Shown: positions 25,317-35,320, counted from the first letter of the stretch. The stretch: 64,000 nt of DNA from Bradyrhizobium prioriisuperbiae (GCF_032397745.1 NZ_CP135921.1:6684501-6748500); one strand, 5' to 3'. Notes: a model not told the origin generated them from the letters alone. Translations and numbers: made by a program.

Positions 25317-26153
25317 ATGACCGCCCCCGTCGCAGGCACGGGCTATTTCGGTCGGCTTGCAACATCCGCAGGCACCTCGCTGGCCCAGCTGGTGCGCACC
25401 CCGTCGCATTCGCGCCGGGCGATCGCGCGGCGGCGCCTTGCGTGGCACTGGACCTGGCTTGTCGCGGGCTGCGCGGCCGCCATCATCGTTCTCATGCTTG
25501 CGGTCGATGTGCCCACCATCAGCGCCATGCCGGCGCGCGGCACGGCGAGCCTGTGGCCGGTCCGCATCCTGACCGACTTCGGCAAGGACGAATATGTGAT
25601 CTGGGCCGTGGGGCTGCTGTTGCTGCTGGTCGTGGTGGTGACGCCGATGCTGCACGGCGCACGGCGCGTGTCGTTTGCAGCGCTGGAGATTCGTCTTGCC
25701 TTCATCTTCCTTGCCGTTGTCGTACCTAATGCGGCGGGAGAAGTCCTCAAGGGCATCATCGGCCGCGGCCGTCCCTTTGTCGGTGGCTCCGCGAACGCCT
25801 TCAACTATCAGCTCTTCGCATGGCAAGGGGCGTACGCCAGCTTGCCGTCGGCCCATGCCATCACCGCCTGCGCGCTGGCGTTCGCTATCGCGGTGGTCTG
25901 GCCGCGGACACGCTATGTCATGGCCGTCTACGCCATCGCGATTCTTGTGAGCCGCCTGGTGTTGCTGGCCCATCATCCGAGCGACGTGGTGGCTGGCGGG
26001 CTGGTGGGGGTGATCGGCGCGATGTTCGTCCGGCAATGGTTTGCTTCGCGGCGGCTCGGGTTCGCCATTCATGACGACGGCAGGATCGTGTCGCTTCCGG
26101 GGCCGTCCTGGGCCACCCTGAAGGGGGTTGCCGCCGGGCCCCGGGCCTCATAA
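25317..26153 (+). CDS. PAP2-family phosphatase, membrane bound
   Basis: 278 residues starting at 25317, one base after the previous stop. About six membrane spans. The acid-phosphatase signature is complete: KGIIGRGRP (Lys145-Pro153), PSAH (177-180) and SRLVLLAHHPSD (212-223). Enzymes of this type remove phosphate from isoprenyl diphosphates or from lipid A (LpxE-like) at the periplasmic face. In this cluster it may recycle the polyprenyl carrier or dephosphorylate lipid A; which of the two cannot be decided from the motifs. Confidence 0.88.
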   Translation: MTAPVAGTGYFGRLATSAGTSLAQLVRTPSHSRRAIARRRLAWHWTWLVAGCAAAIIVLMLAVDVPTISAMPARGTASLWPVRILTDFGKDEYVIWAVGLLLLLVVVVTPMLHGARRVSFAALEIRLAFIFLAVVVPNAAGEVLKGIIGRGRPFVGGSANAFNYQLFAWQGAYASLPSAHAITACALAFAIAVVWPRTRYVMAVYAIAILVSRLVLLAHHPSDVVAGGLVGVIGAMFVRQWFASRRLGFAIHDDGRIVSLPGPSWATLKGVAAGPRAS

Positions 26154-26301
26154 GAAGCGGTCGCGAACGTCCTGCGACCGATCCCATCGGGAGCAAGGGC
26201 GATCGGCATGCTCCCAGCGGCATGTTTGAAAACACTGTACTTTTTCGACACGAGAACGCCGCTGGGCTTGCGAGACGCAGCAGACCCGCGATGGCGGATT
26301 G

Positions 26302-27090
26302 ATGGAACGAACGAACACCATGTCTTCCGATTCCGGCGCGCCGGTTCCTGCCGTGTCCATCGTCGTGCCGGTGCGCAACGAGGCGGATAATGTCGCGCCG
26401 CTGGTGGCGGAGATCGTGGCCGCGCTGGACGGGCGCTGGGTCTATGAGATCGTCTACGTCAATGACGGCTCGACCGATGTGACAGCCGATCGGTTGGCGA
26501 ACCTGATGGCCATCCACCCCGAGTTGCGTCAGGTCCGCCACGCGCGCTCGTCCGGTCAGTCGGCCGCGGTGCGGACCGGCGTCCGTTTTGCCCGCGGCGC
26601 CATCGTGGCGACCCTCGACGGCGACGGACAGAACAATCCGATCTTTCTGCGCGACCTGGTTGCGACCCTCGAGCGCGGCGGCGACCGCGTCGGTCTGGTC
26701 GCCGGCCAGCGCGTCGGCCGCAAGGACACCGGCTTCAAGAAATTCCAGTCGCGCGTCGCCAACGGCGTGCGCAGTGTCGTGCTGCGCGACGGCACCCGCG
26801 ACACTGGCTGCGGCCTGAAGGCGTTTCGCCGGGAGGTGTTCCTGTCGCTGCCATATTTCGACGGGCTGCATCGATTCCTGCCGGCGCTGGTGCGGCGTGA
26901 AGGGTTCGAGATCGCCTATGTCGACGTGATCGATCGCCCGCGCCATGCCGGCGTCTCGAATTATGGTTTCTTCGATCGGCTCTGGATCGGGATCATGGAT
27001 CTTGCCGGGGTGTGGTGGCTGATCCGCCGCAAGAAGTCGTCGCCGGTCGCAACTGAGGTAAAGTCCGAGGTGAACTCCAATGTCGGCTGA
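26302..27090 (+). CDS. Glycosyltransferase family 2, polyprenyl-phosphate sugar synthase type
   Basis: 262 residues from the ATG at 26302; 26320 (MSSDSGAP) is an equally possible start since no strong ribosome binding site decides. The GT2 fold is clear: VSIVVPVRNEADNVAPL, VNDGSTD, and the metal-binding region VATLDGDGQNNP. No C-terminal membrane spans as in ArnC, only one hydrophobic stretch near the end (LWIGIMDLAGVWWL). It would attach a sugar from a nucleotide donor to polyprenyl phosphate in the cytoplasm. It overlaps the next gene by 11 bases; GT2 with a LAB_N partner is the arrangement of rhizobial RgtE/RgtF-like pairs. Confidence 0.88.
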   Translation: MERTNTMSSDSGAPVPAVSIVVPVRNEADNVAPLVAEIVAALDGRWVYEIVYVNDGSTDVTADRLANLMAIHPELRQVRHARSSGQSAAVRTGVRFARGAIVATLDGDGQNNPIFLRDLVATLERGGDRVGLVAGQRVGRKDTGFKKFQSRVANGVRSVVLRDGTRDTGCGLKAFRREVFLSLPYFDGLHRFLPALVRREGFEIAYVDVIDRPRHAGVSNYGFFDRLWIGIMDLAGVWWLIRRKKSSPVATEVKSEVNSNVG

Positions 27091-27412
27091 TCTTTTCGCC
27101 AAACTCGGCGCCTACCTGCACGATGTCTTCGTGATGAATTTCGACGGCTGGGTGATCCTCGGCTTCGTGGCACAGGGCCTGTTCACCATGCGCTTTGTGG
27201 TGCAGTGGATTGCCTCCGAGCGTGCCCGCAAGAGCGTGGTGCCGGCCGCGTTCTGGTTTTTCTCGGTCGGCGGCGGCTTGCTGCTGCTGGTCTACGCGCT
27301 GTACCGTCGCGATCCTGTGTTCATTGCAGGACAGGCGCTTGGCCTGCTGGTCTATGTCCGCAACATCTATTTCATCGCGATCTACGGCCGCCAGACCTCG
27401 GCCAGCGAGTAG
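27080..27412 (+). CDS. Lipid A biosynthesis N-terminal domain (LAB_N) membrane protein
   Basis: 110 residues, three membrane spans. VILGFVAQGLFTMRFVVQWIASERARKS is shown here in parts: GFVAQGLFTMRF and VQWIASERARKS are the LAB_N signature, and FWFFSVGGGLLLL and GQALGLLVYVRN follow. The domain is found fused to or beside lipid A and polyprenyl-glycosyl enzymes. It overlaps the GT2 gene by 11 bases and probably forms a complex with it or flips the lipid-linked sugar. Confidence 0.88.
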   Translation: MSADLFAKLGAYLHDVFVMNFDGWVILGFVAQGLFTMRFVVQWIASERARKSVVPAAFWFFSVGGGLLLLVYALYRRDPVFIAGQALGLLVYVRNIYFIAIYGRQTSASE

Positions 27413-27440
27413 CGCTCCAGGCGCCTGCAAGGCGTCTTCG

Positions 27441-29129
27441 TCAGGTGGCCGGCCGTGCGCTGGAATGCAGCGGCAGGCTTTCGTGCTCCGTGGCCTCCAG
27501 CGGCGGCAGTTCACCCGCGGCTTCGAGAACGGGATAGGCGGCGGCGCTGATGTGCGAGTGAATGCGCTTGAGATCGCGCAGCACGTCCAGATGCAGCGAC
27601 GTAGTCTCGATGGTCTCCGCGCGTCCCTCCCGCAACCGGTCGAGATGGCGTTCGGTGGCGGCGAGTTCAATGGCCTTGAGCTCGGCCTTGTCGGCGAGCA
27701 GCCGCCGTGCTTCGTTCACGTCGCCGGACATGAACACCCCGAACGACGCGCGCAGGCCGTCCAGAACCCGCTTGTGGAAGGCGGCGAGTTCAGCCGCGCC
27801 TTCCGGCGAGAACTGCAGCCGGCGCTTGGTTTTCTTGCCGGCGAGTTCGCTGAGATTCTTGTCGATGATGTCGCCGACGTGTTCCAGGTTGATGGCGAAC
27901 GAAATGATCTCCATGGCGCGGCGGCCCTCGTGCTCGTCCAGGCTGCCGCGGGTGAGTTTGGTGAGATAGAGTTTGATCGCCTCGTCCAGCCGGTCGACGG
28001 TGTTGTCCATGCGCGAGACCTGCGCGGCCAGCGCGCGGTCGTTGCTCAGGAGGGCCGTCATCACCTGTTGCAGCATGACCTCGACCGTGTCGCCCATGCG
28101 CAGCGTTTCCCGTGCGGCGTCGGTCAGTGCCAGCGATGGGGTTTCCAGGGCGCTCTCGTCGAGATAACGCGGCTTTGATGGATCGGTCGCGAGCTGGCGT
28201 TCGGGAAACAGCTTGACCAGCAGTGCAGCGATCGGATCGAGCAGGCCGATGAACGCCAGCGCGGTCGCGACATTGAAGACGACATGGAACTGGGCCGTGA
28301 GCTTGGCCATGTCGGGCTGCCATTGCGCCGCGAGCTGGCTCAACGGATGCAGGAACGGCAGCACCAGCGCCACGCCCACCAGCCGGTTGAGCAGATTCCC
28401 CACCGGCAGCCGGTAGCTTTCCGGATTGTCGCGGCGCGCGCCTTCGACCAGCGGATTGATCGCGCTGCCGAGATTGGCGCCCAGCACCAGCGCGATGGCC
28501 GCGTAGGGCGTCACGAACTGGGAATAGGCCAGCGACATGATCAGCAGGATGGTGGCGACGCTGGAATGCGCGGCCCAGGTCACCGCGGCCGCGATCACGA
28601 CACACAGCACCGGATCGCCGGTGATCGCATTCATCAGCACCCGCACGCTCGGGGCGTTTTCGGCGGGCGCCAGGGTATCTAGCAGAATGTGCAGCGACAG
28701 CAGCATCAGCCCAAGGCCGATCGCAACCCGCCCCATGTCCTTGATGCGGCTGCGCGGGCCGCTGCGGAAGGCGACCAGGCCGATGATGAACAGGATCGGC
28801 GCCACCTGGGAAATGTTGAACGACAGCACCTGCACGATCAGCGTGGTGCCGACATTGGCGCCGAGCATGATGGCCAGCGCAGGCGTCAGCGCAACCAGGC
28901 CTTCGGCCGTGAACGAGGTGGTGATCAGCGCCGTCGCGGTGCTGCTCTGGAGCAGTGCGGTGAAGCCGAGCCCGGCGGCGAACGCCGTGACGCGGTTGCC
29001 GAGCGTCTTCGACAGGCCGGCACGGAGGTCAGGACCGAACGCGCGCAAAATGCCGGTGCGGACCATATGCAGTCCCCACAGCAGCAGCGCGACCGCGCCC
29101 ATGAGATCGAGCAGAACGATGGTTCCCAT
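27441..29129 (-). CDS. Na/Pi cotransporter family protein with PhoU-like tail
   Basis: 562 residues. The membrane half has two inverted repeats with the QSSS-like signatures ALLQSSTATAL and AHSSVATIL, each near GANVGTT and GANLGSA, which form the Na+/phosphate site of type II cotransporters. From about residue 340 a cytoplasmic PhoU-like helical domain follows (MLQQVMTAL, MEIISFAINLEHVGDIIDKNL). Such proteins import or export inorganic phosphate. It has its own upstream region with a 10-bp inverted repeat; no clear Pho box was found. Confidence 0.92.
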   Translation of the reverse strand: MGTIVLLDLMGAVALLLWGLHMVRTGILRAFGPDLRAGLSKTLGNRVTAFAAGLGFTALLQSSTATALITTSFTAEGLVALTPALAIMLGANVGTTLIVQVLSFNISQVAPILFIIGLVAFRSGPRSRIKDMGRVAIGLGLMLLSLHILLDTLAPAENAPSVRVLMNAITGDPVLCVVIAAAVTWAAHSSVATILLIMSLAYSQFVTPYAAIALVLGANLGSAINPLVEGARRDNPESYRLPVGNLLNRLVGVALVLPFLHPLSQLAAQWQPDMAKLTAQFHVVFNVATALAFIGLLDPIAALLVKLFPERQLATDPSKPRYLDESALETPSLALTDAARETLRMGDTVEVMLQQVMTALLSNDRALAAQVSRMDNTVDRLDEAIKLYLTKLTRGSLDEHEGRRAMEIISFAINLEHVGDIIDKNLSELAGKKTKRRLQFSPEGAAELAAFHKRVLDGLRASFGVFMSGDVNEARRLLADKAELKAIELAATERHLDRLREGRAETIETTSLHLDVLRDLKRIHSHISAAAYPVLEAAGELPPLEATEHESLPLHSSARPAT

Positions 29130-29247
29130 GATCCTCCATCCGAGAGTCGTGATGCGAGGCTAACGCGCATCCGGCGCGGGTGTTGGCTATTTTTCAGCCG
29201 ATCGGAGCACAAATTGTTGCGAAAATGCCCGTTGTTGCGGAAAACGG

Positions 29248-29283
29248 ATATCGACAGGAGCGACCGAGCCGTTCTGTCGATAT
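29248..29283. promoter_or_regulatory. Inverted repeat upstream of the Na/Pi cotransporter
   Basis: ATATCGACAG (29248-29257) and CTGTCGATAT (29274-29283) are perfect inverted repeats with a 16-base loop. They sit between the metC stop and the cotransporter start, about 120 bases before the latter. Either an operator or a terminator-type hairpin without a U run. Confidence 0.4.
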
Positions 29284-29354
29284 GGGATTTTGTGTGCGAA
29301 TTGCTACCGTTGAACCGCGTTTGAGCCGCGTTTTCCTGGGCCAGGCCTGTGCCG

Positions 29355-30539
29355 TCAGATCGCCGCCTTGAGTGCGGCGAACCCTCGATCGAGATCGGCC
29401 TTGAGATCGTCGACTGCTTCGAGGCCGATCTGAAGACGCAGCGTCGGTCCACCCGGTGCCCATGTGGTCGCGGTCCGATAGGTCGAGCAGTCGAACGGAA
29501 TCACCAGGCTCTCGAAGCCGCCCCAGGAAAAGCCCATGCCGAACAGTTTCAGTTCGTCGAGGAAGGCATGAACAGCTTGTTGCGGCACGGGCTTCAGCAC
29601 GATGCTGAACAGCCCGCTGGCGCCGGTGAAGTCCCGCTTCCAGATCGCGTGGCCGGGATCACTCTCCAGCGCCGGGTAAAGCACGCGCGCGACCTCCGCA
29701 TGTCCGCCGAGCCAGTTGGCCATCTCCAGCGCGGAGCGCTGATGATGCGCCAGCCGCACCGCCAGCGTGCGCAACCCGCGCAGCGCCAGAAAGACGTCAT
29801 CGGGCCCGGCACAGATCCCGAGCAGCCGGATGCCCTCGGCAATGAGCGGCCACGCCCGGGTGTTGGCCGAGATCGTTCCGAACATGATGTCGGAATGGCC
29901 GCCGATGTATTTGGTCGCCGCCTGGATGCTGATGTCGACACCCTGGTCGAGCGAACGGTGAAACAAGGGCGTGGCCCAGGTGTTGTCATCGATCACCAGT
30001 GCGCCGCGGGCGTGCGCGACCGCTGCGATGGCCGGGATGTCGGCCATCTCGAACGACTGCGATCCCGGCGCCTCGACCATCACGGCGCGGGTGTTCGGCC
30101 GGAACAGGTCCGCAATCCGCTCGCCGATCAGGGGATTGAAATAGCTGGTTTCGATGCCATAGCGTGTCAGCAGACCGTCGCAAAAACTGCGGGTCGGGCG
30201 GTAGATGCTGTCGCAGACCAGCAGGTGGTCGCCGCTCCTGAGGACCGCGAGCAGGGCGGTTGAAACTGCTGAAAGCCCCGACGGCGCAAGGCCGACGCCA
30301 GCGCACTGAGGTCCCTCCAGCACCCGCAGGGCATCCTGCAGCGCTCTGGTGGTCGGTGTGCCGTGGCGGCCGTATTGATAGTCGCTCCGATGGTGCAGCA
30401 GGTCGTCGGCGGTCGGGTAGAGCACCGTCGATCCGCGCTGGGTCGGCGGGTTGATGAAGCCCTTCTGCGCCACAGTGTCACGGCCGGAGGTGACCAGAGC
30501 GGTCTCGGGGGCGAACGGGTGTTTTTCGGAAGCGGCCAT
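29355..30539 (-). CDS. metC: Cystathionine beta-lyase
   Basis: 394 residues, the usual size. It cleaves cystathionine to homocysteine, pyruvate and ammonia with pyridoxal phosphate. The cofactor lysine is in SIQAATKYIGGHSD near residue 210, and YGRHGTPTTRAL and APSGLSAVSTAL are family blocks. The segment STVLYPTADDLLH fits bacterial MetC better than MetB. It is a single gene reading away from the aap operon. Related lyases with cysteine-S-conjugate activity cannot be excluded. Confidence 0.88.
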   Translation of the reverse strand: MAASEKHPFAPETALVTSGRDTVAQKGFINPPTQRGSTVLYPTADDLLHHRSDYQYGRHGTPTTRALQDALRVLEGPQCAGVGLAPSGLSAVSTALLAVLRSGDHLLVCDSIYRPTRSFCDGLLTRYGIETSYFNPLIGERIADLFRPNTRAVMVEAPGSQSFEMADIPAIAAVAHARGALVIDDNTWATPLFHRSLDQGVDISIQAATKYIGGHSDIMFGTISANTRAWPLIAEGIRLLGICAGPDDVFLALRGLRTLAVRLAHHQRSALEMANWLGGHAEVARVLYPALESDPGHAIWKRDFTGASGLFSIVLKPVPQQAVHAFLDELKLFGMGFSWGGFESLVIPFDCSTYRTATTWAPGGPTLRLQIGLEAVDDLKADLDRGFAALKAAI

Positions 30540-30725
30540 GAGTCCCAGACGATCAAGAGAATTCCAGACGATAACCGAGCTTTGCCCTGCGCCTGGCGTC
30601 CGGCCGGAGCGGCCGGGACGCGTTCATCCGATAAGAGGACGGGGGAAGGTGACCGTCAACCCCTTGACCTGTCACGGCCGCCGTTCTGTTATGCGCGGCA
30701 AAGGTTTATCCGTCTCGCAATGCAC

Positions 30726-30741
30726 TTGGGGCCATCTTTGC
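30726..30741 (+). promoter_or_regulatory. Candidate sigma-54 (-24/-12) promoter of the aap operon
   Basis: TTGGGGCCATCTTTGC contains the GG and GC dinucleotides at the exact sigma-54 spacing and both the TTGG and TTGC halves. It lies 59 bases before the aapJ start codon. Regulation of aap genes by nitrogen is known in rhizobia, which fits. Confidence 0.55.
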
Positions 30742-30800
30742 CCTTTGGTGCGGGCGAGGCGCCGTTTTGCGTTGCTGCAATGTTTGTGAAAGGTCTTGCC

Positions 30801-31817
30801 ATGAAACGCCTCGCCATTCTCTCCGCCATGGTCCTGATTGCCGGAGCATCGACCCAGGCTGCGAACGCTCAAACGCTCAAGACGGTCAAGGATCGTGGCA
30901 TCCTGTCGTGCGGCGTCAGCCAGGGGCTGCCGGGCTTCTCCTCGCCCGACGACAAGGGCAACTGGACCGGTCTCGACGTCGACGTGTGCCGCGCCATCGC
31001 GGCCGCCGTGTTCAACGACCCGACCAAGGTGAAATTCGTGCCGCTGTCCGCCAAGGACCGCTTCACGGCGCTGCAGTCCGGTGAAATCGACGTGCTGTCG
31101 CGCAACTCGACATGGACGCTGTCGCGCGACACCTCGCTAGGCCTGAACTACACCGGCGTCACTTATTACGACGGCCAGGGCTTCCTGGTCCGCAAGTCGC
31201 TGAAGGTGAACTCGGCGCTGGAACTGAACAGCGCCTCGGTCTGCGTGCAGACCGGCACCACCAACGAGCAGAACGTGGCGGACTATTTCAAAGCCAACAA
31301 CATGAAGTATGAGATCATCGCATTCGGCACCGCGGACGAAACCGTGAAGGCCTATGAGGCTGGCCGCTGCGATGTGTTCACCTCCGATGTCTCCCAGCTT
31401 TACGCTGAACGGCTCAAGGTCGCCAATCCGGCCGACCACGGTGTGCTGCCCGAGGTCATCTCCAAGGAGCCGCTCGGTCCGGTGGTGCGCCATGGTGACG
31501 ATCAGTGGTTCGATATCGTCAAGTGGACGCTGTTCGCCATGGTGAATGCGGAAGAGCTCGGCATCACCCAGAAGAACGTCGATGAGATGGCTAAGTCGGA
31601 CAAGCCCGAACTGAAGCGCGTGTTCGGCACCGACGGCAATCTCGGCGAAACCCTCGGCCTGACCAAGGATTGGGTCAGCCGGATCATCAAGGCCGTCGGC
31701 AATTATGGTGAAACGTTCGACCGCAACGTCGGCGCCGGTTCCAAGCTGCAGATCGCGCGCGGTCTCAACAAGCTCTGGAATCAGGGTGGCATCCAGTACG
31801 CGCCGCCGATCCGCTAA
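30801..31817 (+). CDS. aapJ: General L-amino acid ABC transporter, periplasmic binding protein
   Basis: 338 residues starting at MKRLAILSAM. Signal peptide to about residue 24 (TQAANA). The mature protein has the AapJ signatures GILSCGVSQGLPGFS, NWTGLDVDVCRAIAAAVF, and DVLSRNSTWTLSRDT. It belongs to family 3 solute-binding proteins and binds a broad range of L-amino acids. First gene of aapJQMP, in the usual order, preceded by a candidate sigma-54 promoter. Confidence 0.95.
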   Translation: MKRLAILSAMVLIAGASTQAANAQTLKTVKDRGILSCGVSQGLPGFSSPDDKGNWTGLDVDVCRAIAAAVFNDPTKVKFVPLSAKDRFTALQSGEIDVLSRNSTWTLSRDTSLGLNYTGVTYYDGQGFLVRKSLKVNSALELNSASVCVQTGTTNEQNVADYFKANNMKYEIIAFGTADETVKAYEAGRCDVFTSDVSQLYAERLKVANPADHGVLPEVISKEPLGPVVRHGDDQWFDIVKWTLFAMVNAEELGITQKNVDEMAKSDKPELKRVFGTDGNLGETLGLTKDWVSRIIKAVGNYGETFDRNVGAGSKLQIARGLNKLWNQGGIQYAPPIR

Positions 31818-31838
31818 GACCCGCGCCGAGGTCGCGCC

Positions 31839-33047
31839 ATGTCGATCGAGTCCCGGCCGCCGCCGTCGCTGTTCTGGCCCAAGCTCAGGCGCGCGGTCGG
31901 TGGCCGCGCCGGCTGGAGCGGGCTCGTACTGCAGATCGCTTTTGTCGCGCTGCTGGTCTGGATCGGTTATGAAATCGTGGCCAACGCGCGCGCCAACCTG
32001 CAGGCGCAGCGCGTTGCCTCCGGCTTTGGCTTCCTTGACAACACAGCCGGATTCGCCGTCAGCCAGGCGCTGATACCCTATTCGGAGTCCAACACCTACG
32101 CGCGGGTGTTCGTGGTCGGGTTGCTGAACACGCTGATCGTGTCGGTCATCGGAATTATCTTTGCGACGATCTTCGGCTTTCTCGTCGGGCTGGGGCGGCT
32201 GTCGCCGAACTGGCTGCTGTCACGGCTCTCCGGCGGCTATGTCGAACTGGTGCGCAATCTGCCGCTCTTGTTCCAGATTTTGTTCTGGTATCTGGCGGTG
32301 CTGGCGACACTGCCGAATCCGCGTCAAAGCATTTCGCTGTTCGACAAGTTCTTCCTGAGCAATCGCGGCTTCGTGATTCCGAAACCGATCGAACAGGCCA
32401 GCTTCGGGCCGTTCGTCATCGCGATCGTCATTGCCATCGTCGCCTCGCTGCTGCTGCGCTCCTATGCCCGCCGCCAGTTGTTCGACCACGGCCGGATGTT
32501 GAAAATCTGGCCTTATGGGCTGGGACTGCTGATCGGACTGCCGCTGATCGTGTGCCTGGTACTGGGCGCGCCCGTCACCTTTGAAATCCCAGCGTTGCGG
32601 GGCTTCAATTTCGCGGGCGGCTCGCGGATTATCCCCGAGTTCATTGCGTTGACGCTGGCGTTGTCGACCTACACGGCCGCCTTCATTGCCGAGATCGTCC
32701 GGGCCGGCGTGCAGTCCGTCAACAAAGGGCAGATGGAGGCGGGCTCGTCCCTGGGCTTGTCGCGCGGCACGGTGTTGCGGCTGATCGTGGTGCCGCAGGC
32801 GATGCGGGTGATCCTGCCGCCGCTCACCAATCAGTATCTCAACCTGACCAAGAACTCGTCGCTCGCGGTCGCCATCGGTTATCCCGACCTGTTTTCGGTG
32901 TTCGCCGGCACGACGCTGAGCCAGACCGGCCAGGCCATCGAGATCATCGCCATCACCATGGGCGTCTATCTCCTGATCTCGCTCGTGACCAGCGCCGTGA
33001 TGAGCTACTACGGCTGGCGCATCAACCGGAACCTCGGCGCGACATGA
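31839..33047 (+). CDS. aapQ: General L-amino acid ABC transporter, permease Q
   Basis: 402 residues, close to the usual AapQ length. About eight membrane spans with the long N-terminal part typical of AapQ. The permease EAA loop is EAGSSLGLSRGTVLRLIVVPQA near residue 305, given here as EAGSSLGLSR and VVPQAMRV. It pairs with AapM to form the membrane channel. It ends in a four-base overlap with aapM, which ensures matched synthesis. Confidence 0.95.
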   Translation: MSIESRPPPSLFWPKLRRAVGGRAGWSGLVLQIAFVALLVWIGYEIVANARANLQAQRVASGFGFLDNTAGFAVSQALIPYSESNTYARVFVVGLLNTLIVSVIGIIFATIFGFLVGLGRLSPNWLLSRLSGGYVELVRNLPLLFQILFWYLAVLATLPNPRQSISLFDKFFLSNRGFVIPKPIEQASFGPFVIAIVIAIVASLLLRSYARRQLFDHGRMLKIWPYGLGLLIGLPLIVCLVLGAPVTFEIPALRGFNFAGGSRIIPEFIALTLALSTYTAAFIAEIVRAGVQSVNKGQMEAGSSLGLSRGTVLRLIVVPQAMRVILPPLTNQYLNLTKNSSLAVAIGYPDLFSVFAGTTLSQTGQAIEIIAITMGVYLLISLVTSAVMSYYGWRINRNLGAT

Positions 33048-34567
33048 CCGATCAGCTCGCAACCTCCTTCGTTCGTCAGGATCTGGTGCCGCAGCGGCCC
33101 GCGCCGGTGGTGACGACGGGCTTTGTCGGCTTCCTGCGAACGCGGTTGTTCAATACGCCGTCCAATGCGCTCTTGACCATCGTCTGCGCGCTGCTGCTGT
33201 GGTTCACGGTGGTGCCCACGATCAAGTTCCTGGTGGTGGACGCGGTCTGGCAGGGCAACGATCGCTCGGCCTGCCTCGCCGAAAACGTCGGGCGCACGGT
33301 CGGGGCCTGCTGGCCTTTCGTCCAGGCCAAGTTCATCCAGTTCATCTACGGCTTCTATCCGGAGGCCGAGCGCTGGCGGGTCAATGTGATCTTTGCCCTG
33401 GCCATCATGCTGCTGATTCCGCTCCTGATCCCGCGCATTCCCGGCAAGACGGCGAACGCCGGACTGTTCTTCCTGGCGTTTCCGCTGGTGGCCTATTTCC
33501 TGCTGCACGGCGGTGGCATCCGCGGCTTCGGTTTGACCTGGACCGCGGACGCCGCGCTGGCATTGGCCAACAGCATCGTGGACGCCGGCCGCAAGCTTGC
33601 CGAGCTCGGCGAAGCCAGGGGCGTTATCGGATGGCTTCCGGTTTTACTCGGAAAAACGCTGGCCCTGCTCGGCAGCGCACTGGCCATCCCGATCGCGCCA
33701 CTCGGCTGGCTGCGCGACTGGATTCAAGCCTCGGGCAAAGCGGTCTGGGCCGACGTGGCATTGACGGCGATTGTGGTGTCGCTGCTGCTGTTCTTTCTCA
33801 ATGGTGGCCTGCGGACCGGTTGGCGTTCGCTGATTATCAGCCTTGTGACCTTTGCCGGCATTGCGCTGGTGATTGCGGTGATGGGGCTCGACCGCGGCGG
33901 CCTGCCGATCGTCGACAGCCGGCTGTACGGCGGCCTGCTGGTCACACTCATCGTTTCCGTGACCGGCATCGTTGCCTCGATGCCGATCGGCATCGCGCTG
34001 GCGCTCGGGCGCCGCGCGACCATTCCGCTGGTCCGGATCTTCTCCATCGCCTTTATCGAGTTCTGGCGCGGCGTGCCTCTGATCACGGTGCTATTCTTCG
34101 CGACCTATATGCTGCCGCTGTTCCTGCCGGGCAATTTCACCATCGATGGACTGCTGCGCGTGCTGATCGGCATCGCGCTGTTCTCCGGCGCCTATAACGC
34201 CGAAGTCGTGCGCGGCGGCCTTGCGGCGATCCCGCGCGGCCAGGCCGAGGCGGCCAGTGCGCTGGGATTGTCCTACTGGAAAACCACTTCGCTTGTGGTG
34301 ATGCCGCAGGCGCTGCGGCACGTCATTCCGGGACTGGTCAACAGCTTCATTGCGCTGTTCAAGGACACCACGCTGGTGCTGATCGTCGCGATCTTCGATC
34401 TGCTGGGCTCGCTGCGGGCGGCGTTCGCCGATCCCGTGTGGGCGACGCCGTCGACGCTGTTCACCGGTTTCGCCTTCGCCGGCATCATCTATTTCATCTT
34501 CTGTTTCGGCATGTCGCGGTACTCGCTGTTTGTCGAGCACCGCCTGAATGCCCATCGCCGCCACTGA
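33044..34567 (+). CDS. aapM: General L-amino acid ABC transporter, permease M (with extra insert)
   Basis: 507 residues. The C-terminal permease domain (from about 295) is complete, with the EAA loop EAASALGLSYWKTTSLVVMP shown as EAASALGLSY and VVMPQALRHV. The N-terminal region SACLAENVGRTVGACWPFV is typical of AapM. Between about residues 165 and 285 there is an extra segment with two or three hydrophobic stretches (LLGKTLALLGSALAIPIAP, VALTAIVVSLLLFFL). The Rhizobium leguminosarum protein, as I remember it, is about 384 residues and lacks this. The four-base overlap with aapQ and the 12-bp gap to aapP keep it in the operon. Confidence 0.93.
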   Translation: MTDQLATSFVRQDLVPQRPAPVVTTGFVGFLRTRLFNTPSNALLTIVCALLLWFTVVPTIKFLVVDAVWQGNDRSACLAENVGRTVGACWPFVQAKFIQFIYGFYPEAERWRVNVIFALAIMLLIPLLIPRIPGKTANAGLFFLAFPLVAYFLLHGGGIRGFGLTWTADAALALANSIVDAGRKLAELGEARGVIGWLPVLLGKTLALLGSALAIPIAPLGWLRDWIQASGKAVWADVALTAIVVSLLLFFLNGGLRTGWRSLIISLVTFAGIALVIAVMGLDRGGLPIVDSRLYGGLLVTLIVSVTGIVASMPIGIALALGRRATIPLVRIFSIAFIEFWRGVPLITVLFFATYMLPLFLPGNFTIDGLLRVLIGIALFSGAYNAEVVRGGLAAIPRGQAEAASALGLSYWKTTSLVVMPQALRHVIPGLVNSFIALFKDTTLVLIVAIFDLLGSLRAAFADPVWATPSTLFTGFAFAGIIYFIFCFGMSRYSLFVEHRLNAHRRH

Positions 34568-34579
34568 GAAGAGAGCGTC

Positions 34580-35320
<741 letters not shown>

